Numbered from the stretch's first letter, positions 52,101 to 64,000 are shown. The stretch: DNA of 64,000 nucleotides from Lycocorax pyrrhopterus obiensis (GCA_014706295.1 JACSVZ010000012.1:13634227-13698226); one strand, 5' to 3'. Notes: generated by a model from the letters alone, not told the origin. Numbers and translations are program-made.

Positions 52101-54046
52101 ATAAGGCAGTAGCTCATCATGGCATCCCTGCACTCTTGTCCTGCCTCCTGTCTCCACCTCTTCCCAAGGCTACTTTCTGGGTAGAGTGTGGTGTGTGTTG
52201 CACACAGCTAGAAAGAACCTGGAAACTTCCAGCTGGAAATGCAGAAAGAGAAGCCAGAGACAGAAATTCCCAGTACCCCCTGGCTGGGCTCCGTGATGCT
52301 CTGGGAGCACCTGCACCTGCTCATCTCTCTTCATGTGAACTCCCAAGGACTCGGTTCAATTCCAGTGTGACCACAGTTTCCACTTGCATTTGAGACGGAT
52401 GAAAGCAAGTAGTGTAATTAGGGATTGCTCAGAATCCCACAGTTGTTCCTGGCAAGGGAGGCAGCAACATGATGTGAAGGATGTTTCTTCGTGCATCGAT
52501 AAAAAGCAGAATTAGGACATGGAACATGTTCTTAAAAATCTAAAATGACCTTTGAGCTCTAAATCACTGTTAGGCCAGGGAAGCGGCTTTTGGCTGCCAG
52601 ATTAGCATCAATCCCCCTCCTTGGAGAAGGGAGTGCCTAGGAACAGATTGCTGACAGCTGTTGGAATTCAGGCTGTTGACTTCACTGAGCTGTAGTGGGG
52701 GCAGCAGGGGCTCTGAGAAGGTTCAGGGCAGCAGGCACACCTCAGAGAGCCAGGAACCAGGACCTCACTGGGAGCCCAGAGGGGTAATTTAGTGTGGGAT
52801 CTGTACAAAATATGAGAGGGATTCTATTTTGGGAAATCACAGCTCCTTAGGGATCTGCCAGTGCCTACAAAAAAAGCCTTTGCCAGGCATGAGCGTGGTT
52901 CCAGATGTTCGAGGCTGGAGAGGGAGAGGGGATTCTTGGGGAGCGGCACCACGCAGATGCTGGCGGGAGGAAAGCCATGGGCGGCCAGCACAAGGGGAGC
53001 TGTGTGGGGCTGCACACAGGCCCTGTGCCAGTGCTCTCCTCACCCACTCGGGCAGGAGAAGACCTCCCTGCTGTCCACTGGAAAATACCAGGGAAACGTT
53101 TCTGTCCCACTTAGGCTGGAGATCCTTGTTAGACAGGGAATGTCTGCTCAAAGCTGGGTCTTTGCTTCACTGTCACCTGGCTGCAACAGCCGGGAGGGCA
53201 GGAGACCTAAGGCTTCTGACAGGGCGGCAGATCACATTTGAGAAAAGAATTTGTCCGTTTTCTTCAGTTTTTGTCATAGAAAGGTCTTCTCTGCTAAGTG
53301 CTGTTCCCAGGGCTGTGAATCCCACAGCCATATGTGCAGCCCTGTCCTGCCCCAGGTCCCTGCCTTGGGAGAGCTTCCCTGGCACATGTGTCCAAATCAC
53401 ACTCTGTTGGAGCTGTGCAGTTACCCGAGGTCCTACTGATCCCACCTGTTCCACCTCCAGAATGAGTTTGCATTGGTGCCACCTGCAGCCCAGGCTCCCT
53501 CAGCAGTGTCTGCTCCCAGTGCCTGCAGCTCCTTCCCAGGTTTCTCTTTGTCCAACCTCACTCTGCACGCTGCCTCTTTCTACTGGCAGCATCCAGACTC
53601 ATTCCTCCTCACCTTTGTTAGCTGGAGTTCTTGTAATCAGAGTTTATTAGAAATCCACTGGGTTTGGGAGCAGCGTTGGATACCTCTGCCAAAACTGAAC
53701 CAGATGTATATTTATTCCTGAACATTGTGCTGACATAAGAAAAAGCTCTTGCCCTCTGAAGCCTTGAAGCAGCAGCCAGACTTAACAACATCAGGTGGAG
53801 CTGGGAAGAGCAAGTCAGCACTGCAGAATGAAGGGCACAGAGCTACAGAACACTGGACATTCGGAGGAGGAAAGGGAGTGCACTTGGAGCACAGGATAGT
53901 CCCCATAGTTGGGTGCACCAGGCCATTCCCTCCTCCATCGAGCTGAGCCACAGGCTCAGAGCTGAAGTGCTGCTGGCAGTGGGCTGAAAGGTGAGGCATT
54001 CCCAAAAAACAACCCCATACTAACACCCAGCTCTTGTTCTGCACAG
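49130..54046 (+). other. MPG: MPG intron 3
   Basis: A 4.9 kb intron between the second and third coding exons, with a GTAAGC donor and a GCACAG acceptor. A 273-codon open frame at 52829-53650 sits in a GC-rich, stop-poor part and resembles no protein I know, with overlapping equally open frames on both strands, so it is treated as chance. No transposable element was recognised with confidence. Confidence 0.85.
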
Positions 54047-54441
54047 GAGAAGGGGCTGCAGTGCTGCTGCGTTCCTTGGAACCTCTGCAGGGCTTGGATG
54101 CCATGAGGGAGCTGCGCAGGGCCTCCAGGAAAGCAACCACCAAGCTGCTCAAGGACTGGCAGCTCTGCAATGGGCCCTCCAAGCTCTGCCAGGCATTTGG
54201 GATCGACAAGGCTTTTGACCAAAGGGACCTGACTCAGGATGCTGCCATCTGGATGGTGCCTGGACAGGACCCGCCAGGGGAGCAGGACGTGGTGGCCACC
54301 ACCAGGATTGGCATTGGCAACAGGGGAGAGTGGGCACAGAAACCACTCAGGTTTTATTTACGGGGAAACAAATTTGTGAGTGTTGTAGACAAGAAAATTG
54401 AGAGAGAGATGGCAGCAAGGGGACACTCCCCTTGCAGCTGA
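54047..54441 (+). CDS. MPG: MPG last coding exon (residues 143-273)
   Basis: The exon starts after GCACAG, completing Gly143, and reads to a TGA at 54439-54441. It has 130 further codons. GEGAAVLLRSLEPLQGLD carries Arg151 (human Arg182) in the active site, and LCNGPSKLCQAFGIDKAFDQ is the strongly conserved loop near the DNA. GEWAQKPLRFYLRGNKFVSV is the conserved C-terminal strand pair. The total protein is 273 residues against about 298 in human, and the difference is in the disordered N-terminus and surface loops. No frameshift or missing core residue is seen. MPG converges on NPRL3, whose stop codon is 2.5 kb away on the other strand. Confidence 0.98.
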
Positions 54442-54570
54442 CAAGTCTTGCAAGTGTCCCAGGGACCAGGACTTGAGCTGTGCTCTGTGCAATGGCCTCA
54501 AGCTGCATCATGGCAGGTAGAGGGGCTTGGGCGTTTTTAACAATAAATGTACTTTGTCACAATGGATGGG
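54442..54570 (+). terminator. MPG: MPG 3' UTR and poly(A) signal
   Basis: A canonical AATAAA at 54542-54547 lies 100 bp after the stop codon, followed by GTACTTTGTCACAATGGATG. This gives a short 3' UTR of about 120 bp. The exact cleavage point is inferred. Confidence 0.85.
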
Positions 54571-54799
54571 ACAAGGTGGAGCTTTACTTGCAGGAGACTG
54601 GCATGGGCCTCCCAGCCAGAACTGAGGCTGGTTTTGGATGCTTTGGACACTGAAGGTCACTTTCCTCCTTGCCAACGGATCCAGGCTTAATTAGGGTGGG
54701 TGAGAGGAGAAGGGTCACAGCTCTGTGCTGCTCCCATCGCCTCAGCCTCCAGCAGAGGCCAGTGCTTGGTTGCTGCAGGGGAACAGTAAAAAATTGGAA

Positions 54800-55132
54800 G
54801 GCAGCAGAGCAGCCTGAAAGGATGGGAGCTGGGGGAGAAGGATGTAAAGGGGGGATCTTACTGTTGTCTGCAACTGCCTCAGGGGAGGGTGTAGAGAAGA
54901 CAGAGCCAGGCTGCTGTCAGACAGGATGAGAGGCAACAGGCCACCAGCTGGAAAACAGGAAGTTCTCATTAGCTCTATGGAAAAAATTTTCCCCCTGAGA
55001 GTGGTCAAACACTGGAACAGGGCCCCAGAGAAGCTCTGGGCCATTCACACCTCCACAGGACAGGGTCCTGAGTGACCTGATCTAACACCTTTGAGGAGAG
55101 ACCCCTTCCAATCTCTACCTATCTCTTAAGGT
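54800..55132 (+). mobile_element. CR1 LINE 3' end, downstream of MPG
   Basis: This is a diverged sense-orientation CR1 3' end. It starts with AGCAGCCTGAAAGGATGGGA, followed by GGGGGATCTTACTGTTGTCT and CTGCAACTGCCTCAGGGGAG. Then come TGTCAGACAGGATGAGAGGC, GGAAAACAGGAAGTTCTCAT, GAGAGTGGTCAAACACTGGA and the closing CCCCTTCCAATCTCTACC. It fills part of the convergent gap between MPG and NPRL3. Confidence 0.85.
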
Positions 55133-56400
55133 CCAGCTCGGAGAACAAGAATGGGCTTTGTTCATTTTCCCAGCTGCCTTTGAAACCAGTTCAGAACTTA
55201 CCACTGTGTGAACCCCCACACAGAGAAAGCACTGGTGCAGCAGCCTGACTTGAGGTACAGAGGGGGAAAAACGTCCAGGACTCAGGGCAGGACCTGCAGG
55301 ACTGCAGCCACACTGGGTGGTTGACAGGGACATACCTCCCACCTCCACCCCCACCTTAAGGTTCACATACAATAGAAGGGCTCAAGTTTTTAAAAACTCT
55401 TGTCCCCATCCCATTAAAGAATTGGGTTTGGCCCCTTCTGAGCAGTCTTTTTTCTGATTGCAGTAGCTCACCTTAATGCTCAGGTGCTGGGGCTGCTTGA
55501 GACAGGGCCTACAGTGATGTTGATCTGATTTTTAGGTCAGATATGGTTTTTTGCTCTTCTCTACCATCCCTGTTGCAGCTGCAGGGCCAGACTTGCTGAA
55601 GGGACCCTGAGAAAGCTGTCATGGAGTAGCTCTCCCAGCACTTGGCTGCTGGAAGGTAAGTCAGCTAAAGCTCCCAGTTTCACCCAGTTTGTGTGGGCAA
55701 GTGAAGCTGCTCCTGAGAGCCTGCAGCTCTGGGAAAAGCTCCAGCTGCCGTGCTTGGTGTAAGAGAAGGTCTTCAGAGGGAGCCTGAAAACCTTTTAACA
55801 ACAAACCCGTAGAAGCCACACCAGCATGGAGGTAAAATTCCCTCTCCCTTCCCTGGGTGTGCAGCACAGAGCAGTGAGCAGCTGTGGGGGACAGTGGCCT
55901 CACACAGGCAGGGGTGAGCTGGCACAAGCTCCTGCTGTCCCCAGGCCCTGGCATGTCTCAGGGCTGTCACCTCTTGCTCTGGCCCTGGCATGGCTGGAGG
56001 AGCAGTCCCAAACCAGAGCAGGAACCGCAGTCCTGTATCTCAATTTCCTGCTGGATAGCTTTAACCCACGCCAGAGTCCCTGTCTGGTTCTCTGCAGCCA
56101 CAGCCATGCTTGTGGGAGGGGGAGTGGAGGGACAAAACAAGCCCTGGAGGACAAGCCTGAGTGCCCTTAGCCCCAGCCTTTGGGTGAAACATGTCCCTGC
56201 ACCTGCAGCTTGGCCAATGCCTTTCAGTCCTGCTCAACAACCAAGTTCCCACCCCCAGGCAAAAACTAGGAAACATGAAAACCCAGGAACACAGAGGCTG
56301 CTTGGTGGCAGCCCTGCTCCAACAGACACTTGGGAATAAGGATATTGGGGTGAGGAAAGAACGAGTTGTGACACGGTGACTGAGTCATTCATTCATTCAT
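55133..56400. other. Convergent intergenic gap, MPG to NPRL3
   Basis: About 1.3 kb of unique sequence lies between the CR1 and the presumed NPRL3 3' end. I saw no exon, RNA gene or repeat other than simple composition bias. Confidence 0.6.
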
Positions 56401-56410
56401 TCATTCATTC
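56385..56410 (+). repeat. (TCAT)n microsatellite
   Basis: There are six and a half perfect TCAT units (26 bp). They directly follow CTGAG, so that an AP-1/Maf type CTGAGTCA sits at 56380-56387 on the edge of the repeat. Confidence 0.95.
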
Positions 56411-56956
56411 ACGATTTCATGTTTACTTGTGATACTTTGCCTTCCCACCTCTGTCCTTGCTGCTTCAAGATCAAACAGAATCCCTCAGTGCCCAGGGTCA
56501 TTTCCCTACGAGCCAGGCCAGCTCCCCTGCGCCCTGGAACAAGGCCATGTGTGCTGTGCCATGGGGACAGGTCTCAGCTGAGTGTCCCAGCAGTTGTGCT
56601 GGGGAGCAGAGGAAGCACTCCCGAGGCACCAGCATCCCCCCAAAGGTGACATTCTGCCAGCAGCGCGGCAGCAGAACCCTCTTGTCCCACTCTCACAATC
56701 CCTGGGGAGCAGCAGGGCCAGGGAAGGGCTGTGAATGTAGCAGGGCAGGAATCCAGGCTGAGCAAGCACGTGCTGTCCTGCAGCAGGCCCTGGAGCCTCA
56801 GGGAGCAGATGGGACATCGAGGCACGGACGGGGACAACCTGCTGTGTGTCACGTGGCAAGAAGGAACTGACACCACCTCCTTCAGTTTTTAGGCATCCTT
56901 TAGACTCCCAGCATGGAGAGTGTGGCAAGCTGCCTCCCTCCTCTGTGCCAGCAGAG
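56405..56956 (-). terminator. NPRL3: NPRL3 3' UTR (3' end uncertain)
   Basis: The region follows the NPRL3 stop codon on the minus strand. I find no AATAAA or ATTAAA on this strand in the first 600 bases. The first acceptable variant is AGTAAA, seen as TTTACT at 56422-56427 on the plus strand, just before the TCAT repeat. The 3' end is therefore a guess. Confidence 0.35.
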
Positions 56957-57259
<303 letters not shown>

Positions 57260-58440
57260 TTAAATCATGCCTAGCACAGAAATCCTCTGGAAGAGGATGG
57301 GACTTGCCCACTGTGGGGCTTTGCCAAGGTCCTCCTTGGATCAAGAGGTTTCCCAGTCTGGGGCATTTCCCAAGACTGTCAATTTTCAACTTAGTTATAA
57401 TTCCAGAAAATGAAGAAATGGAAGTGCCAACGAGCCTTGAGAAGTCAGGATGTGGCAGATTTATTCTGTGCTCTCTTAGCTGGGCCTACACTGCCCTTTG
57501 TCACAGCTCTGCATCAGGGGCCTGGGTACCTGCACTGCCTTTTAGAATTAAGAGCAATTTTCCCTCACAGCAGCACATGGGGCTTTGCAACTACAGGTCC
57601 TGCACTCAGGGTTTGGGCAGCTTGGGTTGGGTGGAGCAGTCACAACAGGCTGATGGAAATTTTGGTGGTAGGCACCACAGAGAAGCTGTGGGAGTTACAA
57701 ACCCCCTGAAGCCTAACCTCAAACCATGCTGGCTTCTTAAATTCCCTATTCTCTTTAAACAAAAGCACAGATACCCCTTTGCTGGCCACCAACATGCTAC
57801 AGCCATCAGAAAACCTTGGCCCTGCACAGTCAGTCACGGCAGGGTCCACGACAAAAAGCAGAAGTCCCCAATGGCTGAGGGCCCCTCCCCAGAGCTCCCT
57901 CTGAGCCATAATGCCAAGCCAGCCCCACAGATGAAGCCCGAGTTTCCTGCTCAGTGTCTTACTTGTCTCGACACCCTCCCAAATGTCACAGCCATGCTGC
58001 ACATGTAACTCAAATGCTCCCACCCGCAAAGGCCCAAAGGCTGGAGTCCCTTCCCAGCTCCTCAGCCAGCTGTGCCTCCACGTGTGCTCCACCTCACACT
58101 CTGTGTTCCAGCAGCCTTTGCTCATGTTCCATTACCCATCTGCAGCTTCATGCCAACTGACCATAAAAATGAGTGGAGATGACATGATCTGTTTTCCAAT
58201 CCATTCATACAGCCCCCATGCAGGAACAGCCCTCAAAGTATATCCAATATCCACTGGAGCACTCCTGCCTGTTTTGGAGGATGGAGTGGCTCCTGCTTTC
58301 CCTGCAGGACCAACCCTGGCTGCCTCCTGCTGCTCTGGCTGGGCACTCCCGTCACCCACCACCTTCACGGGTGACTGCAAAGGAGTCACTCTGCAACAAG
58401 AGTCCCTCCATCCCACGCCTCACTACACTGTGCAGAGGAG

Positions 58441-58482
58441 TTTTCACCTCTAGTGAAAAGTGTGTTTTCACCTCTAATGAAA
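58441..58482. repeat. Alternating inverted repeats of TTTTCAC / GTGAAAA
   Basis: The order is TTTTCAC-CTCTA-GTGAAAA-GTGTG-TTTTCAC-CTCTAAT-GAAA. Each neighbouring pair of arms can form a 7-bp hairpin with a 5-base loop, and the first and third units are direct repeats sharing TTTTCACCTCTA. Confidence 0.85.
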
Positions 58483-59249
58483 CCCAGTGCTACGTGTGTT
58501 TCTCTGCTTCCCAATTTGCCACGTCCCTCCGCTCCCCCATGAGCTATCTGTGGGCTCAGAGCAGGATCCTCACTGGCAGCCCAGGGCTGGGCAGCCTCAG
58601 CTCGCTGCCTACTCCTTCCTGCTGTTTCTCTGCCAGCTGTCAAACTGGCACCAGTATGGAGAACATAACTGCTGCATCTGTACCTGCAGCACAAACAAAC
58701 AACAGAGACAAGTGCCAGTCTTTCCCGTATCTGGGCTGTGCATCTGCCTTTTGCACTGCCTCCCACTGCGTATTGACATGAGGCTCGCTGGCAACCTCCC
58801 CAGGGCCAATGGCAACCGTGTGCACTGAGAAGTGGCCACTCACAGGGACAGTGTTCAGTTCTTGGGTGTGTCAAAGCCAGACTGTTCCCTCAAGTATGAA
58901 CAGAAACATTTGTATCTTACAACTCATATCACAGTTCACAAAGTGATTTTGGGGATTCCCTCCCCCGTGCCAGGCTCTTGTGCCCATGTGCTCATACCCT
59001 GGCTCAGCTCTCTTCTGTGCAAATGGTACGACCTGGCTTTCCACAGCAGCACAGACTGAGCAGTTTGCCAATAAATAAATCCATCTTATATTCAGAAAGA
59101 GTCTGGATTTGTAACTGGTCAAGACTAAATACTTTCCACTCCAATAAAAGCTAGAGAGGATATTAAAGAATATCGCAAAAATGCCAGCTGGAAGACACCC
59201 CCAAAGCCTAGCCCAGCATTCTGCTCCAGCAGGACTACTGCTAATGCTG

Positions 59250-59355
59250 TGGAGCTTTTTCAAACCCTTCAGAGATGGAGATCCCTCCACATACTTGGGC
59301 AATCTGTCCTGGACTGCACCACCCTCCCAGGGAGGGGGTTTTCCCAAAAGTCCAA
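59250..59355 (-). mobile_element. Old CR1 fragment, antisense
   Basis: The plus strand shows a worn version of the antisense CR1 block order: AACCCTTCAGAGATGGAGAT (for cacttccagggatggggcat), TTGGGCAATCTGTCCTGGAC (for gggcaacctgtgccagtgcc) and ACCACCCTCCCAGGGAGGGG. Divergence is high. Confidence 0.55.
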
Positions 59356-60416
59356 TGAGAATCTACAAAGCTGTCCTTGAGGCTCACAGCTCCAGAGAAG
59401 GTGGGCACTGCCTTCACCTTTTTGGGCAATGAACATTTCTGGGACACAATCAGCATGAGATGGCACTTCTTGGGGCAGTGACAACTGTGTTTGAGTCCCT
59501 CTGAAGCTGCACAGGTGTGTCTGTTGACAGATGTGCACATCCAGATGCAATGATGGAAGATTATTGCTTTCCATTGCTCATCACTGTTTTCCCCTCCTCA
59601 ACTTGCAAGAGCTGCCCCTCTAACAGCATGGGAGTGTTCCTACACACTAAAAAGAAAAGAATTCTCTCAGACTAGCAATTCCAATAGAATTAGCCTATTT
59701 CTGGCCAGGGAGATGTCCCTGCCACAGCACTGCTTGAAACCAGAGCTGAACTGTCCACAGCTCAGTGCTGCCAATGAGCATCCCTCAGTGGAGTGAAGAT
59801 CTCACCTCCCAGTCTCAGAGCAAGACAAATAAACCCTGAAAGCAACTCCACACCCATGGCTTGGGAGAGGAGCCATGAGTGAAGCCTCCAACTTTTTCAG
59901 GCTTTAAAAGCACTGCTTAATGTGCAGTGAGGAAGGTTTGGTGTACATTACTGAGGATCTAGCTCAAAAAGAACTTGTGTCCTTCCCAAGCTTACTCCTG
60001 GAAGGACATGCCAACCCTCCTTCAGTTGCACCTTAGGAAAGAACTTGGATTTAAATTCTCATTGAATGTCATGAGGGTTAATGCAGCCAATGCCAGAGCC
60101 AAGCTTTAGTAATTCCTTACTTCCCCTTAAGGTTTCTGCCTTCAAACACGGGCTGTGCACAGCCTGGACAGGCACCAGCACTCTGCACTGTCTGAGTAAC
60201 AAGGGACAGGCACTCAGAGGCACCAGCACAGGAAAATGTGCCAGGCTGAGCTTTATTGCTGTGCTGGAAATAGCCCATCCCTCTGTGTGTACACACAGCA
60301 CCCTGGGAAGGGCAAATACCACAGGATATTTAGGGCACCAGTTGTGCATTTATAGCACTTTGCTGTGGAGGCAGCTGTGAGAGCAGAGCTGTTGGCCAGG
60401 CTGCTGCTCCTACAGC

Positions 60417-60435
60417 GAAGGAAGGAAGGAAGGGC
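60417..60435 (+). repeat. (GAAG)n short tandem repeat
   Basis: About four GAAG units lie in NPRL3's last intron. It is a minor simple repeat. Confidence 0.8.
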
Positions 60436-62143
60436 TGGAGCAGCATCTGCATGAGGGTACCCAGGGAGATCAGCTCCTTCAGGCAGCTTCACCACGGTTT
60501 TTTCCCTTTCATTGAGAGCAGCAGATTTACTCACTCATCTCTGATGGTTATGGCACAAAAAGAGAGAAACTACACCACAACCTACAAGTTGTGGTGTCTC
60601 ATAAAACCAGCAGTAACCAAGAGGGTCTGGCATGAACATTCCTACGTGCGCACTGCAGCGTCTGCCCACAGGACCCATCTGTTTATTGTTTATTTATTGT
60701 TTAATCTCTTTATTCCTCACTGTTGCCTCAGAGCACTCTGCACTTGTCAATTCAATCTGTAGCAGACTGGAAATTCGAACCTGATAAGGCCTGGGGATCT
60801 GCAAAAGAACCTGGGGCAGGAGCAAACTGCAAAATAAACATCACTCAGCCGGTTTCACAAAGAAATCAGAGTCATTTTTTGCATCTGCAATACCAGAGCT
60901 TCCAAATGGCTGTTTTACCCTGCTGAGGGTAGTGAGAGGGGAGCAATCATGACATCCTTTCCTCTCACTAGGATAACTAAGAATCTGCATCGTCACTGAA
61001 CTGGTCCAAGGAGTCCCTCACAAATTCTGTCTTAAGATATTAAATATGATTTTGTTTTTACTTTCCTTCCTCACTGGTTTTGTAATGACTTAGCTGGTAA
61101 TAAAGAAAAAAAACACTTCAGAGTTCTCAAGTGGCCAATGTTGCCTCCCAGTTGGAGCATATTCTCTGAAGAGTTGCAGAAGATGAAGGAGACGAATAAT
61201 TCAGAGAGCAATAACTACCCACAAGCTTTGAGAGCTCTGTCAAAGTCCCTGAGCTGTACTCTGCCACAGACAAGGAAAGTATTTTCCTCCTATTAGTTTC
61301 CCTGGGCTAGCTGACTGTATCCATCCTAGGGCAAGAACCAGGTTTTCAGGGGATTACCAACTGAATCCAGAATACGGGACAGCTGCAGTCCTTGCCTCAG
61401 GTGGTTTTCTGCTCCCCAAGTATGAAAACCAGTGAAAGTTGCATTCCAGTGATGCCACTGTGTTTTGAAATCCTTAGGAAGAAAAAGCCTTTCCTCCCCT
61501 CCCTTCTTCCCAGATGGCTGCTTAGGAAGTCATTCTGCTTTTACCACGAGCAGAACCACATCGTGCCTGGTTTTGTCGTGTGCAAATTTGTAACAACAAA
61601 ATGTGTGCTACTGATCACACATCCTAATGCCTTTAGCTTAACTAACCTAAGCAGTGAGCTCTCATCACTGCCAAACAGACCTTGGGACACTCACAGGCTG
61701 GTCTGTAAAAGTATTCAGGCTGGCTCTGTGTCTCTTATTTCCATGGAGTTTACAAACCGTCAAATTAAGGAGAGCTGGCCTGAAAATACCAATGGACACA
61801 AAATGGCAGCATCAGCATCACTGGGTCTCTGCCTTGCCTGCTTAGAACGGTTTTTTAGGCTGTGCAGTTTTGTATCTGCCATGTGTGCACACAGCAAAAC
61901 TGGCAGGCAAACAGTGAAGTCCAACCATACTCCCTGATGCTCCTTCACACACCCAGGACTCTTTTGTTACCAGGTGTTCTTGTGCCACAAATATTAGTTT
62001 GTATTAGAGATGAAATATAGGAACAAACCCCAAAGGATTTCTCCTCCAAATCCCCAGGCTAACAGGATTTGCTCAGACTCCACACCAAGCCTTCCATAAG
62101 GCAGGAAGGAGAAGAAACAACGATTGCATCCTGCACTGCTCAC

Positions 62144-62336
62144 CTTGCAAACATGCGGAGATCTTCTGGATTCTGGGCAGCTGGGACATTCAGGATGGCT
62201 TCCCGCTCGTGTTCCAACAGGCTTGCCAGCAGATTCTCCGTCATCCTCTTATTTAGGGGTGAGTCCCCACCAGGTATCAGCTCAGCACTGGAATTATCCA
62301 TGCTAGGGCTTGTCAGAGTCATGTCATCACTACTGG
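62144..62336 (-). CDS. NPRL3: NPRL3 penultimate coding exon
   Basis: The 193-bp exon is two bases, 63 codons and two bases long. The acceptor is CCAATAG|CC at 62336 and the donor GCAAG|GTGAGC at 62144. The peptide [20 protein letters not shown], then [17 protein letters not shown] and [13 protein letters not shown], matches human NPRL3 with few changes. The first part is a serine-rich linker and the second enters the C-terminal domain that holds the GATOR1 core together. Phases agree exactly with both neighbouring exons, giving Thr at the 5' junction and Arg at the 3' junction, which confirms the splice sites. Confidence 0.97.
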
Positions 62337-63489
62337 CTATTGGGGCGAGAGAGAGACACATATACACACAAAATTTTAATATTCCTCAGCATAAGGATGC
62401 AAAGTTTATCAATTCAGGCTGTTCCTGTGCAGCCTTTCCAACTAATCCCTTTTCTCTGGAGAGCAGAGAAAGTGGGTCTCCAAGTGCTCCATGAATCTGC
62501 AATTAGTCATATGACAACACAGCGCTTTTCTCAATGGGAAATTCAAATGTTTCAACAAAGTCATCAATTTGTGTGGAAAACTGTACTTCTGGAGACCATA
62601 AACAGTCCATAAAAAACATTTGAAAAGAGAATTCCCAGACAGCTGTGCTGGAATACCGTGAAGTGGTAACATGAAAAGCCTAACAGCACAGAAGGTGGGA
62701 GCAGGCAGAGAGGCCAAGAAGCAATATCCTCTTGTGAGGGAGCCAGAATAAGCAGATCACAGACTGATCTGACTCACATTCCAAGATTTCTGCCCTAATT
62801 CATTACTCCTGTAAAGCTCAAAGTTGTACAGAGAATCTCTCCCCATATCCAAGCCCAGCAGAGTTCTGAGAAGGCTGTCAGAACAGCACAGGCAGGATAG
62901 TTTGGTGATTTCAGCACCACATCTGACTCATCCTCTCGAAAGAATGCTTTCCTGGAATCACCCTGAAAAATGGCACTGGGGAGATTAAAGAAATCAGGAG
63001 ACATAAACAGAAATCAGTCATTTGTGAGAACAAAGCCAGCTCTGTGTCTCCTCGGGTGGCTCTAATGGTTCTACAGCCCACAGAAACCAGTGCTGCTTGA
63101 ACAAATTCTCACGTTTTCTTTCTGTCCTGAAAACCAAAATTTGGGCAGTAACAGCAATGCAGCCAGAGGAACATAGGGGATATTTCTGAGTGCAGCAAGG
63201 GAGGAGGAAGCTACTTTAAAAAAGAAAGAAGTACCTCTCATAAAAATCTTTTACATGACCAAATGAGAATTTGGCAAATTACAAAGCATTACTTCTTTCT
63301 AAGAAGAAGTCTAATAGCCCCTAGGACTTTCACCAGTGCCTGTTTCTAAATTTAGGAAAGGCTGGACCCAATTAGCAAGTACTCCAAGAAGAGATGTCTC
63401 ATTACCAAGGCCTGATGGCCCTTGGCAGCTCTAAGGGAAGCTCTAGAAGTGAGGTGGAGTCTGAATAGCAGAGAAAAGTGTGCTCATAC
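62337..63489 (-). other. NPRL3: NPRL3 intron between the two linker exons
   Basis: A 1.15 kb intron with a GTATGAG donor and a CCCCAATAG acceptor. The acceptor has a weak pyrimidine tract. AP-1 type TGACTCA occurs at about 62932-62938 and TGACTCAC at about 62770. No exon or repeat was recognised. Confidence 0.85.
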
Positions 63490-63679
63490 TTGGAGAGCCA
63501 AAGCTGAGAGCGTTGGGGGTGCTCAAGCTTCGTCCCCCAACCCTGGCAGTGAAGGGCATGTCCTCATCCTGGGCTCGGAACTCTTCCTCATGTGGGGGCA
63601 CCATCAGGCACACATAGGTGTGGAGCTGGATCAGGAGCCGGTGCTGGAGCATCCATATCACCATCTGGATGAGCTGGGT
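63490..63679 (-). CDS. NPRL3: NPRL3 third-from-last coding exon
   Basis: The 190-bp exon has 63 codons plus one base, from CCCCCTGCAG|ACC at 63679 to TCTCCAA|GTATGAG at 63490. The peptide [20 protein letters not shown] followed by TYVCLMVP and ending [20 protein letters not shown] matches vertebrate NPRL3. The first 28 residues form the winged-helix-like segment of the C-terminal domain. The remainder is the acidic and serine-rich linker, where [13 protein letters not shown] differs modestly from mammals. The upstream exons that encode the longin-type domain lie right of the window. Confidence 0.97.
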
Positions 63680-64000
63680 CTGCAGGGGGAGAAATGAGGG
63701 GTTAAACACCTGGGAAATGAGATACAGGAGGAAAACAGCACACAAAGGGTACACTTGGTGAGTAACGAGTCACATGGAGAAATGCTTCTCGCCTCACACA
63801 AGAGTTTATTTCTTTTCCAATCACAAAAAGGTGACCAGGCACAAACCTTCATCACACCCAGAGCCTCTGTGGGTGCTTAGGCTGCAATGGAGCCTTTAGT
63901 GATCCACATCTTTATGCAACACTGACCAGCACAGCCTCGAAGGAACCTGCCCTGCCCCAGGCTCCAAACCAGTTTGCTGGTTTCTACACAAGGGCCACTA
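63680..64000 (-). other. NPRL3: NPRL3 intron (partial, runs off right edge)
   Basis: No sequence matching the preceding NPRL3 exon is present before the window ends, so this is intron. No repeat was recognised. Confidence 0.8.

Noticed and set aside
52829..53650. 273-codon open frame in MPG intron 3
   Set aside because: It resembles no known family, overlaps equally open frames on both strands, and lies in GC-rich, stop-poor DNA between two secure MPG exons.

Overview
This is vertebrate nuclear DNA, most likely from a bird. It has intron-split genes with GT/AG splice sites, two CpG-island promoters and several CR1 LINE 3' ends of the type common in Neoaves. There are no prokaryotic operons, tRNAs, rRNAs or CRISPR arrays. 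Only about 1.2 kb of the 64 kb is confidently protein-coding. All of it belongs to three genes whose order and orientation (RHBDF1 minus, MPG plus, NPRL3 minus) match the conserved flank of the vertebrate alpha-globin cluster. The globin genes should lie beyond the right edge, past the 5' end of NPRL3. Avian origin is inferred from the repeats and protein similarity; the species cannot be fixed from here.

Layout. 1-17.3 kb is the 5' part of RHBDF1 (iRhom1) on the minus strand. A CpG-island promoter and a probable noncoding first exon lie near 17.05-17.3 kb, followed by a 14.3 kb first intron. The start-codon exon is at 2611-2755 and the second coding exon at 569-702, and the gene continues off the left edge. 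17.6-40.3 kb is a long gene-free interval with two CR1 copies and two clusters of haematopoietic-type motifs. 40.3-54.6 kb is MPG on the plus strand: a CpG island at 40.8-41.2 kb with a decamer minisatellite, three coding exons at 45.67, 48.93 and 54.05 kb, and a poly(A) signal at 54.54 kb. These give a complete 273-residue 3-methyladenine DNA glycosylase with all key catalytic residues. 54.6-56.4 kb is a short convergent gap holding another CR1. 56.4-64 kb is the 3' end of NPRL3 on the minus strand: three coding exons that encode the C-terminal 180 residues, followed by a 3' UTR.

The genes do not form one pathway. RHBDF1 is a membrane trafficking pseudoprotease, MPG starts base-excision repair, and NPRL3 is a GATOR1 subunit that restrains mTORC1. 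They are neighbours because this segment is the ancient regulatory domain of alpha-globin, whose main enhancer lies in an upstream NPRL3 intron in known species. That intron is not in this window. The points most worth checking are the roughly 24 kb between the RHBDF1 and MPG promoters, which nearly abut in mammals, and the GATA/RUNX/E-box motif clusters inside it.
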